Assembly (NCBI GenBank): GCA_910577415.1
Contig: CAJTLK010000042.1
Coordinates: 1 to 16,417, forward strand
Length of the DNA stretch: 16,417 nucleotides
Reading direction: 5' to 3'
Source of the DNA: an uncultured Oscillospiraceae bacterium
GTDB taxonomy: Bacteria; Bacillota; Clostridia; Oscillospirales; Oscillospiraceae
The position numbers and the translations under genes are program-made. A model generated the notes under the pieces. That model worked only from the letters and a program-made list of their open reading frames with translations, was not told where the DNA came from and did not search any database. Positions within the stretch are counted from its first letter, which is position 1, and the number at the start of each line of letters is the position of its first letter. Below are positions 6,643-12,919 of the stretch, one piece after another.

Positions 6643-7257
6643 GTGCGCGGACGGCTTTGCGCACTGATGATGATCCTGACGCTCACCCTCGCCGCTTGCG
6701 GCGGGGAAGGCGGGCGTGGGGCCGAGGAAATGATGCTGGAGACCCGGGAGAAGTATTTGGAGATGACCGACTGTTCAGGACACATGGATATGACCGCCGA
6801 CTATGGCCGCCGGGTATATGAGTTCGGCGTGGATTTCTCCTGGACAAAGGGGGGGGAGACCACTTTGAAGCTTACCGCGCCGGAGAACGTAGCCGGAGCA
6901 ACGGCCCATATCAGCAAGGGAGAGACCGCCTTGGAATTCGGCGGCGCCATGCTGGAGACCGGGCCGCTCAACAGCGCAGGGCTTACCCCCATAGACGCTT
7001 TGCCCGCTCTGCTGGGGTACGCCAGGGAAGGGTACCTGGCTGAGTGCGCTCTGGAGGACTGGGATGGAGTGGAACTACTCCATGTCACCTGCCGGGAGGC
7101 GGAAAAGCCGCCGGGAGAAGGGACGGAGGCCCAGCTCTGGTTTGTGCCGGAGAGCGCCGTTCTCCATCACGCGGAGATCAGCGACGGGGGAGAGACCGTG
7201 CTCCAATGTAAATTTACCGACTTCAGCCTGACACTGCAGACCGCGGCGAAGGGATAA
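6643..7257 (+). CDS. lipoprotein, GerS/YdcC-like (LolA-type fold likely)
   Basis: A 204-residue exported lipoprotein. Start GTG 6643 has GGAGGGG 7 nt upstream; the ATG two bases earlier is out of frame and soon stops. Arg at positions 2 and 4, a short hydrophobic stretch and the lipobox LAAC (Cys19) mark signal peptidase II processing and membrane anchoring. The mature part alternates strands such as YEFGVDFSWTKGGETTLKLTAPENVAG and LHVTCREAE, TEAQLWFVPESAVLHHAEI, as in LolA-like proteins. Identification as GerS-like rests on length, lipobox and place: in Clostridioides difficile gerS lies beside alr2, and in Bacillus the lipoprotein ydcC lies before alr. GerS is needed for cortex breakdown during germination. 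The family call is tentative; the lipoprotein call is firm. Confidence 0.75.
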   Translation: MRGRLCALMMILTLTLAACGGEGGRGAEEMMLETREKYLEMTDCSGHMDMTADYGRRVYEFGVDFSWTKGGETTLKLTAPENVAGATAHISKGETALEFGGAMLETGPLNSAGLTPIDALPALLGYAREGYLAECALEDWDGVELLHVTCREAEKPPGEGTEAQLWFVPESAVLHHAEISDGGETVLQCKFTDFSLTLQTAAKG

Positions 7258-7305
7258 AAGAAAAAGAAGCGCCCGGTATCCAATGGATACCGGGCGCGCT
7301 TTAGA
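7258..7305. terminator. convergent terminator between the GerS-like and SUFU genes
   Basis: A 14-bp perfect stem GCGCCCGGTATCCA (7269-7282) pairs with 7284-7297. On the minus strand the hairpin is followed by CTTCTTTTTCTTTT, a good terminator for the SUFU gene. On the plus strand only GCTTT follows, so it is weaker for the lipoprotein gene. Confidence 0.85.
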
Positions 7306-7323
7306 TCAGCGGGGCCATTGCAT

Positions 7324-8106
7324 TCAGCCGTCCAGGACCTCCTTGAAATCGGGACAGAGGTTGGGACGGCGGGGCGCCAGCACCATGGGAAGGTCCTTTT
7401 CCTGAAAGACCTTTTCCAGTGCGGACATACCATATTTCAGCTTGTACTCGATCTCCTCCTTGTAGGCGGGGACCAGGTGGTAAAAATTGATCTTTCTGCC
7501 ATCCTTGGCGGTCATGGAGCAAAGCGGGCCTGTGCCGCCGCTGAGCACCGCGCCGCCAAAGCTTACGCTGTCGTCCACGGGGGCATAGCCCGGGCCATTG
7601 GGGATGGTGTGTCCATAGCCAAGCCAGGTGCGGTACTCGTGGGGGAAGCGGGCCAGGAACTTCAGCATGCGGATGGGCCAGAAGTGGGCCGGGTGGATGT
7701 CGGCGGCGCTTGTGCCCTCGCCGCCCAGGTCCCAGCTGCCGGGGAGAAACATAAAAAGCTCGGCCAGCTCATAGTCCCGCCGCTGCTCCTTGGGAACATC
7801 GTGGGTGACTGCCATGGGCTTGTCGCTCATGCCGGTGGTAAAGACCACATAAAAAGGCTCCTTCTCCGTGGGCTTCATGATATGTACGTCGATATGGACG
7901 ATATCGGAAATAAGCTCATGGTAGACAAAGCTCTCCCGTCCGGGGAAGATGGAATCGAAGTGGGCTTCGATCTCCTCCAGATAGGTCCCGGCGTCCTCCG
8001 GGAGCTGAAGCTTACGGTCATCCTGGGATGGATAGCGGTAAATGGTGGAGCCTCCGGGGGAGACCTCCTCCTTCTTTTTACCAAAGAGCTTATCCAAAAA
8101 TCCCAT
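7324..8106 (-). CDS. suppressor of fused (SUFU) domain protein
   Basis: A 260-residue cytosolic protein of the bacterial SUFU family. It opens with MGFLDKLFGKKKEE, a common charged leader of small cytosolic proteins. The SUFU signature follows: SFVYHELISDIVHIDVHIM, then YVVFTTGMSDKPMAV, then DYELAELFMFLPGSWDL, and later FARFPHEYRTWLGYGHTIPNG. Eukaryotic SUFU controls Hedgehog signalling; bacterial relatives are mostly of unknown role and some are immunity proteins against secreted polymorphic toxins. No toxin gene is beside it. ATG 8106 has AGGAG upstream, with its own promoter and terminator, so it is a single-gene unit. It lies opposite to and between the GerS-like gene and alr, which are adjacent in related organisms. 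Confidence 0.88.
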   Translation of the reverse strand: MGFLDKLFGKKKEEVSPGGSTIYRYPSQDDRKLQLPEDAGTYLEEIEAHFDSIFPGRESFVYHELISDIVHIDVHIMKPTEKEPFYVVFTTGMSDKPMAVTHDVPKEQRRDYELAELFMFLPGSWDLGGEGTSAADIHPAHFWPIRMLKFLARFPHEYRTWLGYGHTIPNGPGYAPVDDSVSFGGAVLSGGTGPLCSMTAKDGRKINFYHLVPAYKEEIEYKLKYGMSALEKVFQEKDLPMVLAPRRPNLCPDFKEVLDG

Positions 8107-8142
8107 GAAACAGCACTCCTATCCTTTGAATTTTTCCATCTT

Positions 8143-8172
8143 ATTTTACCCTGCCGCTCCACTTTCTGTCAA
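8143..8172 (-). promoter_or_regulatory. sigma-A promoter of the SUFU gene
   Basis: Minus strand: perfect TTGACA (8167-8172), 18 nt, TAAAAT (8143-8148). It stands back to back with the alr promoter, the two -35 boxes 10 bp apart. Confidence 0.82.
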
Positions 8173-8182
8173 GAAGGTATGC

Positions 8183-8211
8183 TTGACCTGATGGCTGGGA
8201 TAGAGTAGAAT
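8183..8211 (+). promoter_or_regulatory. sigma-A promoter of alr
   Basis: TTGACC (8183-8188), 17 nt, TAGAAT (8206-8211). The transcript would start about 8218, some 16 nt before the ATG, just including the GAGGGAG ribosome binding site. Confidence 0.75.
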
Positions 8212-8234
8212 AGAGGAAGAAAAGAGGGAGCGTT

Positions 8235-9368
8235 ATGGACAGGAAAACACGCCGCACCTGGGCGGAGATCAGTTTAAAAAATTTGGAGCACAATTATCAT
8301 ACCCTCCGGGCGATGCTGCCCCAGGGCTGCAAGCTCCTGGCCCCGGTAAAGGCCGACGCCTACGGTCACGGGGCTGTCCCGGTAGCCCGAAAATTAGAGG
8401 AACTGGGGATCGACTATCTGGCGGTGGCCTGCCTGGACGAGGGTGAGGAGCTGCGAAGGGCCGGGATCAAGGCCCCTATCCTGATCCTGGGCTACACCGA
8501 CCCGTGCTGGGCGGAGGAGCTGATCAAAAACGAGCTGACCCAGGGCGTTTTTAATGAGGAGACCGCCGTGGCCCTGTCCCAGGCGGCGGTAAGGGCGGGA
8601 AAACCGCTGAAGGTCCACCTGAAGGCGGACACCGGCATGACACGGCTTGGCCTGCTCTGCGACGCCGCCAGCCTGTCCACCACAGTGGAGGCCGCGGCGC
8701 GGATGCATACGCTGCCGGGGCTGGAATGGGAGGGGATATTTACCCACTTCTCCCACGCCGACGGCAGCGAGGAGTACACCATGCTCCAATTCACCCGTTT
8801 CCTGGATCTGCTGAAGGCATTGGAGGAGAGGGGGATCATGTTTCCCATCCGCCACTGTGCCGCCAGCGCCGCAACCTTGAACTACCCCTGTACATATCTG
8901 GATATGGTCCGCCCCGGCATCGCCTTCTACGGCCACTACCCTGACCCGGCGTGCGAAGGGCTGGACGGTCCCGGTCTGGCCCCACTGATGACCCTGAAGA
9001 CCCGGGTGCTGTCGGTGAAGGACGTCCCGGCGGGAACGGCGGTGAGCTATGGCCGCACCCATACCCTGGACCATGACGCCAGACTGGCGGTACTGGGCAT
9101 CGGCTACGCCGACGGGCTGTCCCGGAAATGCTCGGACAGGCTAAGCGTCTGGCTCAGAGGACGTCTGGCTCCTCTGGTGGGGCGGGTGTGTATGGACCTG
9201 TGTATGGTCGACGTCACGGGGGTCCCCGGCGTTACGCCCGGAGACGAGGTGGAGGTCTACGGCCCCCATGCTCCTGTGGAGGCTGCCGCTGAGTTGGCGG
9301 GGACCATTCAATATGAGCTGCTGTGCAATGTGAGCAAACGGGTACCCCGGCTCTATATCGAGGGCTGA
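8235..9368 (+). CDS. alr: alanine racemase
   Basis: Interconverts L- and D-alanine with pyridoxal phosphate and supplies D-alanine for peptidoglycan; spore-associated alanine racemases also affect germination. The protein is 377 residues, normal for the family. The PLP lysine is Lys39 in APVKADAYGHGA. The catalytic tyrosine is Tyr272 in AVSYGRTHTL, followed by LGIGYADGLSR and the C-terminal VGRVCMDLCMVDVT and EVEVYG blocks. The substrate loop HLKADTGMTRLGL (128-140) and the TIM-barrel segment RPGIAFYG are intact. Start ATG 8235 with GAGGGAG a few bases before. Downstream come mazF and an exported protein on the same strand, after a 233-nt gap to mazF. Confidence 0.97.
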   Translation: MDRKTRRTWAEISLKNLEHNYHTLRAMLPQGCKLLAPVKADAYGHGAVPVARKLEELGIDYLAVACLDEGEELRRAGIKAPILILGYTDPCWAEELIKNELTQGVFNEETAVALSQAAVRAGKPLKVHLKADTGMTRLGLLCDAASLSTTVEAAARMHTLPGLEWEGIFTHFSHADGSEEYTMLQFTRFLDLLKALEERGIMFPIRHCAASAATLNYPCTYLDMVRPGIAFYGHYPDPACEGLDGPGLAPLMTLKTRVLSVKDVPAGTAVSYGRTHTLDHDARLAVLGIGYADGLSRKCSDRLSVWLRGRLAPLVGRVCMDLCMVDVTGVPGVTPGDEVEVYGPHAPVEAAAELAGTIQYELLCNVSKRVPRLYIEG

Positions 9369-9601
9369 CACAGGGGACGGGGCTGCCATCCCGGCTGTTT
9401 TGATTGGCACCCCTGGCGCCGCTTTGGCGTAAAATGGCTGGGGGAGGTCATGGCCGGACGGCTGGGAGGAACCCGACTTCCCGTAAATTCAAATGCGAGG
9501 GGTATAATTCCAGTTTTGCCGTGGGAAAATCATAGTGACCACTGAAACCGGCGTGAGAAGCAGGGGACAGCGGTGACTTTGAACCGCGGAGCGTGAGAGT
9601 T
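9369..9601 (+). other. alr-mazF intergenic region without antitoxin gene
   Basis: This 233-nt gap is where Bacillus has the EndoAI (MazE-type) antitoxin gene. No antitoxin-like frame is present: the open plus-strand stretches with an ATG give only 31 codons (from 9450) and about 33 codons (from 9432), with no ribbon-helix-helix or other known antitoxin pattern. A lone TATAAT at 9503-9508 has at best a weak -35 (TTCCCG, 19 nt upstream) and might start mazF transcription. Confidence 0.6.
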
Positions 9602-9967
9602 GTGGACAGCAGCGTAAAACGTGGAGATATTTTCTACGCCGATCTGAGCCCGGTGGTGGGCAGCGAGCAGGGGGGCGTGCGCCCGGTGCTGATCATTCAG
9701 AACGACACCGGCAACCGCCACAGCCCCACCGTCATCGCCGCCGCCATCACCTCGCAGACCGGCAAAGCCCGATTGCCTACCCACATTGATCTTTCAGCCA
9801 ACACCTACGGTCTGCCCAAGGATTCCGTGGTCCTACTGGAGCAGATCCGCACGCTGGATAAAAAGCGGCTGAGAGAGTATATGGGCCGGCTGGACGAGGA
9901 ACAGATGGAAAAGGTAGACGGGGCCATCGCGGTGAGCTTTGGACTGCGTCCCCGGCAATTGGTGTAA
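9602..9967 (+). CDS. mazF: MazF/PemK family endoribonuclease toxin (EndoA/NdoA type)
   Basis: Sequence-specific mRNA-cleaving endoribonuclease closest to Bacillus NdoA. The core VKRGDIFYADLSPVVGSEQG followed by GVRPVLIIQND is nearly the family consensus; then AAAIT, LPTH, SVVLLEQIRTLDKKRL and a C-terminal helix. The active-site Arg in GGVRP and Thr in AAIT correspond to Arg25 and Thr48 of the Bacillus enzyme, with matching spacing, so the toxin looks active. GTG 9602 gives 121 residues and lies 10 nt after GGAG; GTG 9593 (three residues more) is possible but has no ribosome binding site. The usual antitoxin gene is not found upstream. The product ends with LRPRQLV, slightly longer than the Bacillus form. 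Confidence 0.93.
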   Translation: MDSSVKRGDIFYADLSPVVGSEQGGVRPVLIIQNDTGNRHSPTVIAAAITSQTGKARLPTHIDLSANTYGLPKDSVVLLEQIRTLDKKRLREYMGRLDEEQMEKVDGAIAVSFGLRPRQLV

Positions 9968-10043
9968 GTCGTGGTCGGGAGCGGGCGGCGCGTGGGCGCG
10001 CCCACCCCGGCCGCGGGAAGCGCAGATACATAGGAGGAGCGAT

Positions 10044-10514
10044 ATGAAGAGAAAGAAATGGTCAAAATGCCTTGCCTGTGTGGGGTTGACAGCGGCGGTC
10101 ATCGCCGGAGGGGCCATTGCCGCCGGGAGCCAGGGCAGTCAGTCCAACCCCTTGGTGACGCTGGATTACCTCAATGAGGTGGCCCTGCCGGAGATCATGG
10201 AGCAGGTGGACAAGCAGGTCAAGGAACGCTTTGACAAGCTGCAAAAGGAGCAAAAGCCAGGGGGGACGACCTTTCTGGCCGTGGAGCTAAAGAAGGGCGA
10301 GACCATAGCGCCGGAGGCCGGGAGCCAGTTTCTGCTCCGCTCAGGAACGTTGAAAAGCACCGACGCTCTGGTGGACCTGACCACCGGGGAGACCTGGGCC
10401 AACGACGGTAGCCTTGCGGAAAACCACCTCTACATAGCAACCGGGGACAAGCAGACCGTCGCCGCTGAGGAGGACTGTCTGCTGCTGGTCCAAGGCGGAT
10501 ATACAGTGAAGTAG
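10044..10514 (+). CDS. small exported or membrane-anchored protein of unknown function
   Basis: A 156-residue protein I cannot assign to a characterised family. Start ATG 10044 follows AGGAGG by about 7 nt; the frame is open upstream but without a comparable site. It has a basic N-terminus (KRKKWSK) and one hydrophobic segment (about 8-28), a signal peptide or anchor. Next comes SQSNPLVTLDYLNEVALPEI, a motif I recall from clostridial exported proteins, then a charged probable coiled coil (about 48-71). The C-terminal part is beta-rich, with ELKKGETIAPEAGSQFLLRSG, DLTTGETW, ENHLYIA and LLLVQGGYTVK. It follows mazF by 76 nt on the same strand. No catalytic residues are evident. A role in the cell envelope or spore is only a guess. 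Confidence 0.8.
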   Translation: MKRKKWSKCLACVGLTAAVIAGGAIAAGSQGSQSNPLVTLDYLNEVALPEIMEQVDKQVKERFDKLQKEQKPGGTTFLAVELKKGETIAPEAGSQFLLRSGTLKSTDALVDLTTGETWANDGSLAENHLYIATGDKQTVAAEEDCLLLVQGGYTVK

Positions 10515-10581
10515 CTCTGCATTTCGCTCATGTTTGTATAAATCTCCCCTTTGCTTGATAAGATAGCGGGGGTGATAAAGT

Positions 10582-11058
10582 GTGAAGATCAAGTGGAAGC
10601 AATTGGCGGTGTGCGTGGCCATCCCACTGGCGGTGGGTGGCTTATCCGCTTTTCTGACAAAGGATGCCATGGAGAGCTTTCCTCAGCTGGACCAGCCGCC
10701 GCTGTCGCCGCCTATGTGGCTGTTCCCGGTGGTGTGGACCGTCCTTTATGTCCTGATGGGTATTGGGTCGTACCTGGTCCTCAACAGCCAGGGCCGCCGC
10801 GGCGTTGGGAAAGGAAAGGCCCTGTGCGTATATGCCTTACAGCTGGCGTTCAACTTTCTTTGGACCATTTTCTTTTTTAATTGCGGGTGGTATCTCTTTG
10901 CCTTTGTGTGGCTGGTGGCGCTGTGGGGGCTGATCCTGTGGACCTTCCTCCTCTTCCGCCAACGGTCCCATCCGGCAGGGTGGACCCTTGTGCCCTATCT
11001 GGCCTGGGTAGCCTTTGCCGGATATCTGAATTTCGGGATATACCTTCTAAACAAATAG
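10582..11058 (+). CDS. tspO: TspO/MBR (tryptophan-rich sensory protein) family membrane protein
   Basis: A 158-residue integral membrane protein with five predicted helices, the usual TspO size. Signature features: QPPLSPPMWLFPVVWTVLYV after helix 1, then LMGIGSYLVL, helix 3 LQLAFNFLWTIFFF, helix 4 FAFVWLVALWGLILWTFLLF and the final helix YLAWVAFAGYLNFGIYLLN, with many Trp and aromatic residues. The family binds porphyrins and heme precursors and has been linked to tetrapyrrole and oxidative stress responses; the exact role in anaerobes is unsettled. Start GTG 10582 follows GGGGGTG by about 8 nt. Its stop codon forms part of the downstream hairpin. A possible promoter (TTGTAT, 19 nt, TAAGAT at 10559-10564) is weak. 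Confidence 0.93.
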   Translation: MKIKWKQLAVCVAIPLAVGGLSAFLTKDAMESFPQLDQPPLSPPMWLFPVVWTVLYVLMGIGSYLVLNSQGRRGVGKGKALCVYALQLAFNFLWTIFFFNCGWYLFAFVWLVALWGLILWTFLLFRQRSHPAGWTLVPYLAWVAFAGYLNFGIYLLNK

Positions 11059-11105
11059 AATGAGAGCCGCGTCCCTTGAAAGGACGCGGCTCTCATTCTA
11101 AAAAA
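11056..11105. terminator. convergent terminator between tspO and the hemolysin III gene
   Basis: A 19-bp perfect stem, 11056-11074 with 11082-11100, with a GC-rich core GAGCCGCGTCC/GGACGCGGCTC and a 7-nt loop. The arm begins with the tspO stop codon. On the minus strand the hairpin is followed by TTTGTTTAG, so it can end the hemolysin III transcript; on the plus strand A residues follow, so the tspO side relies on the U-rich end of the stem. Confidence 0.8.
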
Positions 11106-11114
11106 GAACGATGC

Positions 11115-11855
11115 CTATCGGCACAGTACCCGGTACATCATAAAGAAATGGCAGATGCTGCCCGCCAGGATAAAGAGGTGGAAGACCTCATGACAGCCAA
11201 AGCGGGGATTGTTTCGTCCTGGCCACTTGACGGCATAGAGCACTCCGCCTACGGTGTACAGCAGCCCTCCTGCCAGGAGCCAGGCCATTCCCTCTGCGGG
11301 CATGGCCTTGGACAGGGGATAGAGGGCCACCACCGCCAGCCAACCCATCACTAGGTAGACCCCGGAGGTCAAGGCGCGAGGGGAGGTGATCCACACCAGC
11401 GACAGCGCGCAGGAGCACACCGCCATGGCCCAGATAACGCCGAAAATACTCCACCCCCAGCCTCCCTGGGTCCGAAGGAGGGTGAGACAGATGGGGGTGT
11501 AGCTGCCGGCAATGAGCAAAGCGATGGAGCAGTGGTCATACTTCCGCAGGGCCAGCCTGCCCTTGACGCTCACATTGAGACAGTGGTAGAGGGTGGAGGC
11601 GGTATACAGCCCGATCATGGAAGCGCCGTATATGGCAAAAGAGACCGTGTGCCAAGCGTCCAGCCCCAGTTGTACGGAGCGGACAAGCAGCAATACCGTT
11701 CCCAGGACGGCCAGTGCCGCGCCCAGGCCATGGGTGATGGCCGACCAGGGCCGAAGGCCGTCATAGGGGTCCCGGCCCCGTTCGCCCTTGGAGGCCAACC
11801 GCATCCTGCGGAGGCGGCGGCTTCCGCCTTGATAAATAGCCTGTGTATAGTCCAT
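11115..11855 (-). CDS. hemolysin III/YqfA (PAQR-type) family membrane protein
   Basis: A seven-helix membrane protein of the HlyIII/PAQR superfamily, 246 residues from ATG 11855, preceded by AGGTGAT; the in-frame ATG at 11873 lacks a ribosome binding site. Family markers: SAITHGLGAALAV in helix 1, YGASMIGLYTASTLYHCL with the conserved Ser and His, RKYDHCSIALLIAGSYTPI, WPGRNNPRFGCHEVFHLF with the metal-binding His pair near the C-terminus, and ICHFFMMY. These conserved His, Asp and Ser residues form a zinc site in the superfamily, suggesting hydrolase-like activity. The name hemolysin comes from a Bacillus cereus protein; most bacterial members have no shown role in virulence. An N-terminal basic stretch (SRRLRRMRLASKGERGR) is likely cytosolic. 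Confidence 0.92.
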   Translation of the reverse strand: MDYTQAIYQGGSRRLRRMRLASKGERGRDPYDGLRPWSAITHGLGAALAVLGTVLLLVRSVQLGLDAWHTVSFAIYGASMIGLYTASTLYHCLNVSVKGRLALRKYDHCSIALLIAGSYTPICLTLLRTQGGWGWSIFGVIWAMAVCSCALSLVWITSPRALTSGVYLVMGWLAVVALYPLSKAMPAEGMAWLLAGGLLYTVGGVLYAVKWPGRNNPRFGCHEVFHLFILAGSICHFFMMYRVLCR

Positions 11856-11887
11856 GGGATCACCTGATTTCATTTCTTGATACCATT

Positions 11888-11916
11888 AGTATATCATCAC
11901 CACATGAAAAAATCAA
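11888..11916 (-). promoter_or_regulatory. sigma-A promoter of the hemolysin III gene
   Basis: Minus strand: TTGATT (11911-11916), 17 nt, TATACT (11888-11893), with TGA before the -10 as an extended -10. It ends 6 bp from the large palindrome at 11923-11955, which lies immediately upstream of its -35. Confidence 0.75.
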
Positions 11917-11922
11917 CAATAA

Positions 11923-11955
11923 CTCGTAATATAATTATTAAAATTATATTACGAG
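11923..11955. promoter_or_regulatory. perfect 33-bp AT-rich palindrome, putative operator with PerR-box-like centre
   Basis: CTCGTAATATAATT (11923-11936) and its exact complement AATTATATTACGAG (11942-11955) flank a 5-nt centre. It lies between the hemolysin III promoter and the ferritin-like gene and contains several possible -10 hexamers (TATAAT 11930-11935, TAAAAT 11939-11944, TATATT 11945-11950) but no good -35. The inner 15 bases 11929-11943 match the Bacillus PerR consensus TTATAATNATTATAA at 12 of 14 defined positions. Binding by PerR or another dimeric repressor is an inference; AT-richness makes chance matches easier. Confidence 0.6.
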
Positions 11956-12021
11956 GCGAACATAGGACAAGGGAGCCTTGGCATAGCCTGAAAGCAGACG
12001 AAGACTAAAGGAGGGCGAACT

Positions 12022-12549
12022 ATGGAAGAGATCCCTTGCCAGCTTCAGTATACCGCGCCCGGTCCCTACCCGGAGATCCGGGCAGGGGAGAAAAACCGCC
12101 GCTACGCTCTCGCCATTCTATCCAATGTAGGCGGCGGGGTATCGGAAATGGGGGCCGTCGCGGCCTATCTTTACGGACATTTTATCCAGGCCAGCGAGGT
12201 GGCCGACTGTCTGGGGCATATCGCCATGGTGGAGATGCACCACCTGGCGATCTTCTCTGAGCTGTCCCGGCAGCTGGGAGAGGACCCGAGGCTTTGGAGT
12301 CCCTTCCGCGGGGGACGGAGATATTGGACGCCAGAGTACCTCCGCTACCCCCGCCAAGTGGAGCAGAGCCTTCGTTATCTGCTGGAGGAAGAGGAGACCA
12401 CCATCCGCAAATATACCCAGCAGTCTCTCTGGATCAAAGACGGCAACGTGGTGGAAAATCTGCGCCGAATCATTGCCGATGAAGAGGTCCATGTCCAAAT
12501 ATTGAAGGGGCTGCTGGAGATCTACGGCAGGGAAGGGCTTAAGACTTAG
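12022..12549 (+). CDS. ferritin-like di-iron/di-manganese protein (rubrerythrin or Mn-catalase-like)
   Basis: A 175-residue four-helix-bundle protein. The metal ligands appear in the order of the ferritin-like superfamily: Glu42 in VSEMGAVAAYLYGHF, ExxH at Glu71-His74 in MVEMHHL, a Glu within LLEEEETTIRKY (121-131), and ExxH at Glu154-His157 in IADEEVHVQIL. The linker WTPEYLRYP lies between helix pairs. There is no C-terminal rubredoxin domain, so it is not a classical rubrerythrin. Such proteins handle peroxide or store metal in anaerobes; the exact activity is not readable. ATG 12022 follows AAAGGAGGG. It may be controlled through the palindrome at 11923-11955. Its last 11 nt overlap the end of the convergent spoVAE gene. 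Confidence 0.87.
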   Translation: MEEIPCQLQYTAPGPYPEIRAGEKNRRYALAILSNVGGGVSEMGAVAAYLYGHFIQASEVADCLGHIAMVEMHHLAIFSELSRQLGEDPRLWSPFRGGRRYWTPEYLRYPRQVEQSLRYLLEEEETTIRKYTQQSLWIKDGNVVENLRRIIADEEVHVQILKGLLEIYGREGLKT

Positions 12550-12907
12550 ATTTTGGCTTGAAGAGAAGGGCCACCAGATAGCCGAAGAAGATGGCGGCGG
12601 TGATGCCTGCGGCGGTGGCGGTCACGCCGCCGGAGAGGGCGCCCAGAAGCCCGTGCTCCGCCACGGCCTTCTGTACGCCCTTCGCCAGCAAAAAGCCAAA
12701 ACCGGTGAGGGGCACGGTGGCTCCGGCGCCGCCAAAGTCCACCACGTACTTATAAAGCCCAAGCCCTCCCAGCACTACCCCGGAGACCACATAGGCCACT
12801 AAGATACGGGCGGGGGTCATGGGAGTTTTGTCGATGAGGAGCTGGCCGATGAGGCACAGCAGTCCGCCGCATAAAAACGCTTTTCCATATTCTAAAAAAA
12901 GTTCCAT
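12539..12907 (-). CDS. spoVAE: stage V sporulation protein AE (SpoVAEb type)
   Basis: A 122-residue integral membrane protein of the SpoVAC/SpoVAEb family, part of the SpoVA complex that moves Ca-dipicolinic acid into the forespore and out during germination. Visible: KAFLCGGLLCLIGQLLIDKT, then MTPARILVAYVVSGVVLGGLGLYKYVVDFGGAGATVPLTGFG and AKGVQKAV, then a C-terminal helix GITAAIFFGYLVALLFKPK. Length is typical. ATG 12907 follows AAGGAG; it begins 12 nt after the spoVAD stop, so the two are one unit. No terminator is seen after it before the coding region of the convergent ferritin-like gene, with which it overlaps by 11 nt. Confidence 0.95.
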   Translation of the reverse strand: MELFLEYGKAFLCGGLLCLIGQLLIDKTPMTPARILVAYVVSGVVLGGLGLYKYVVDFGGAGATVPLTGFGFLLAKGVQKAVAEHGLLGALSGGVTATAAGITAAIFFGYLVALLFKPKSKS

Positions 12908-12919
12908 AACTTTTCTCCT

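Noticed and set aside
9432..9545. Short frames at 9432 and 9450 as candidate MazF antitoxin
   Set aside because: They are about 31-33 codons, lack good ribosome binding sites and show no antitoxin-like sequence or helix pattern.
9992..10005. Perfect palindrome GTGGGCGCGCCCAC after mazF
   Set aside because: It is short, in very GC-rich sequence, and has no T run, so neither a terminator nor a specific operator is supported.
10582..11855. TspO, PAQR/hemolysin III and SUFU genes (all with eukaryotic relatives) as a joint signalling system
   Set aside because: They lie in different orientations with separate promoters and terminators, and each family is widespread in bacteria singly; nothing in the sequence ties them together.
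11856..11873. Longer hemolysin III protein from ATG 11873
   Set aside because: No ribosome binding site precedes it, while AGGTGAT precedes the in-frame ATG at 11855; the extra six residues add nothing to the family match.
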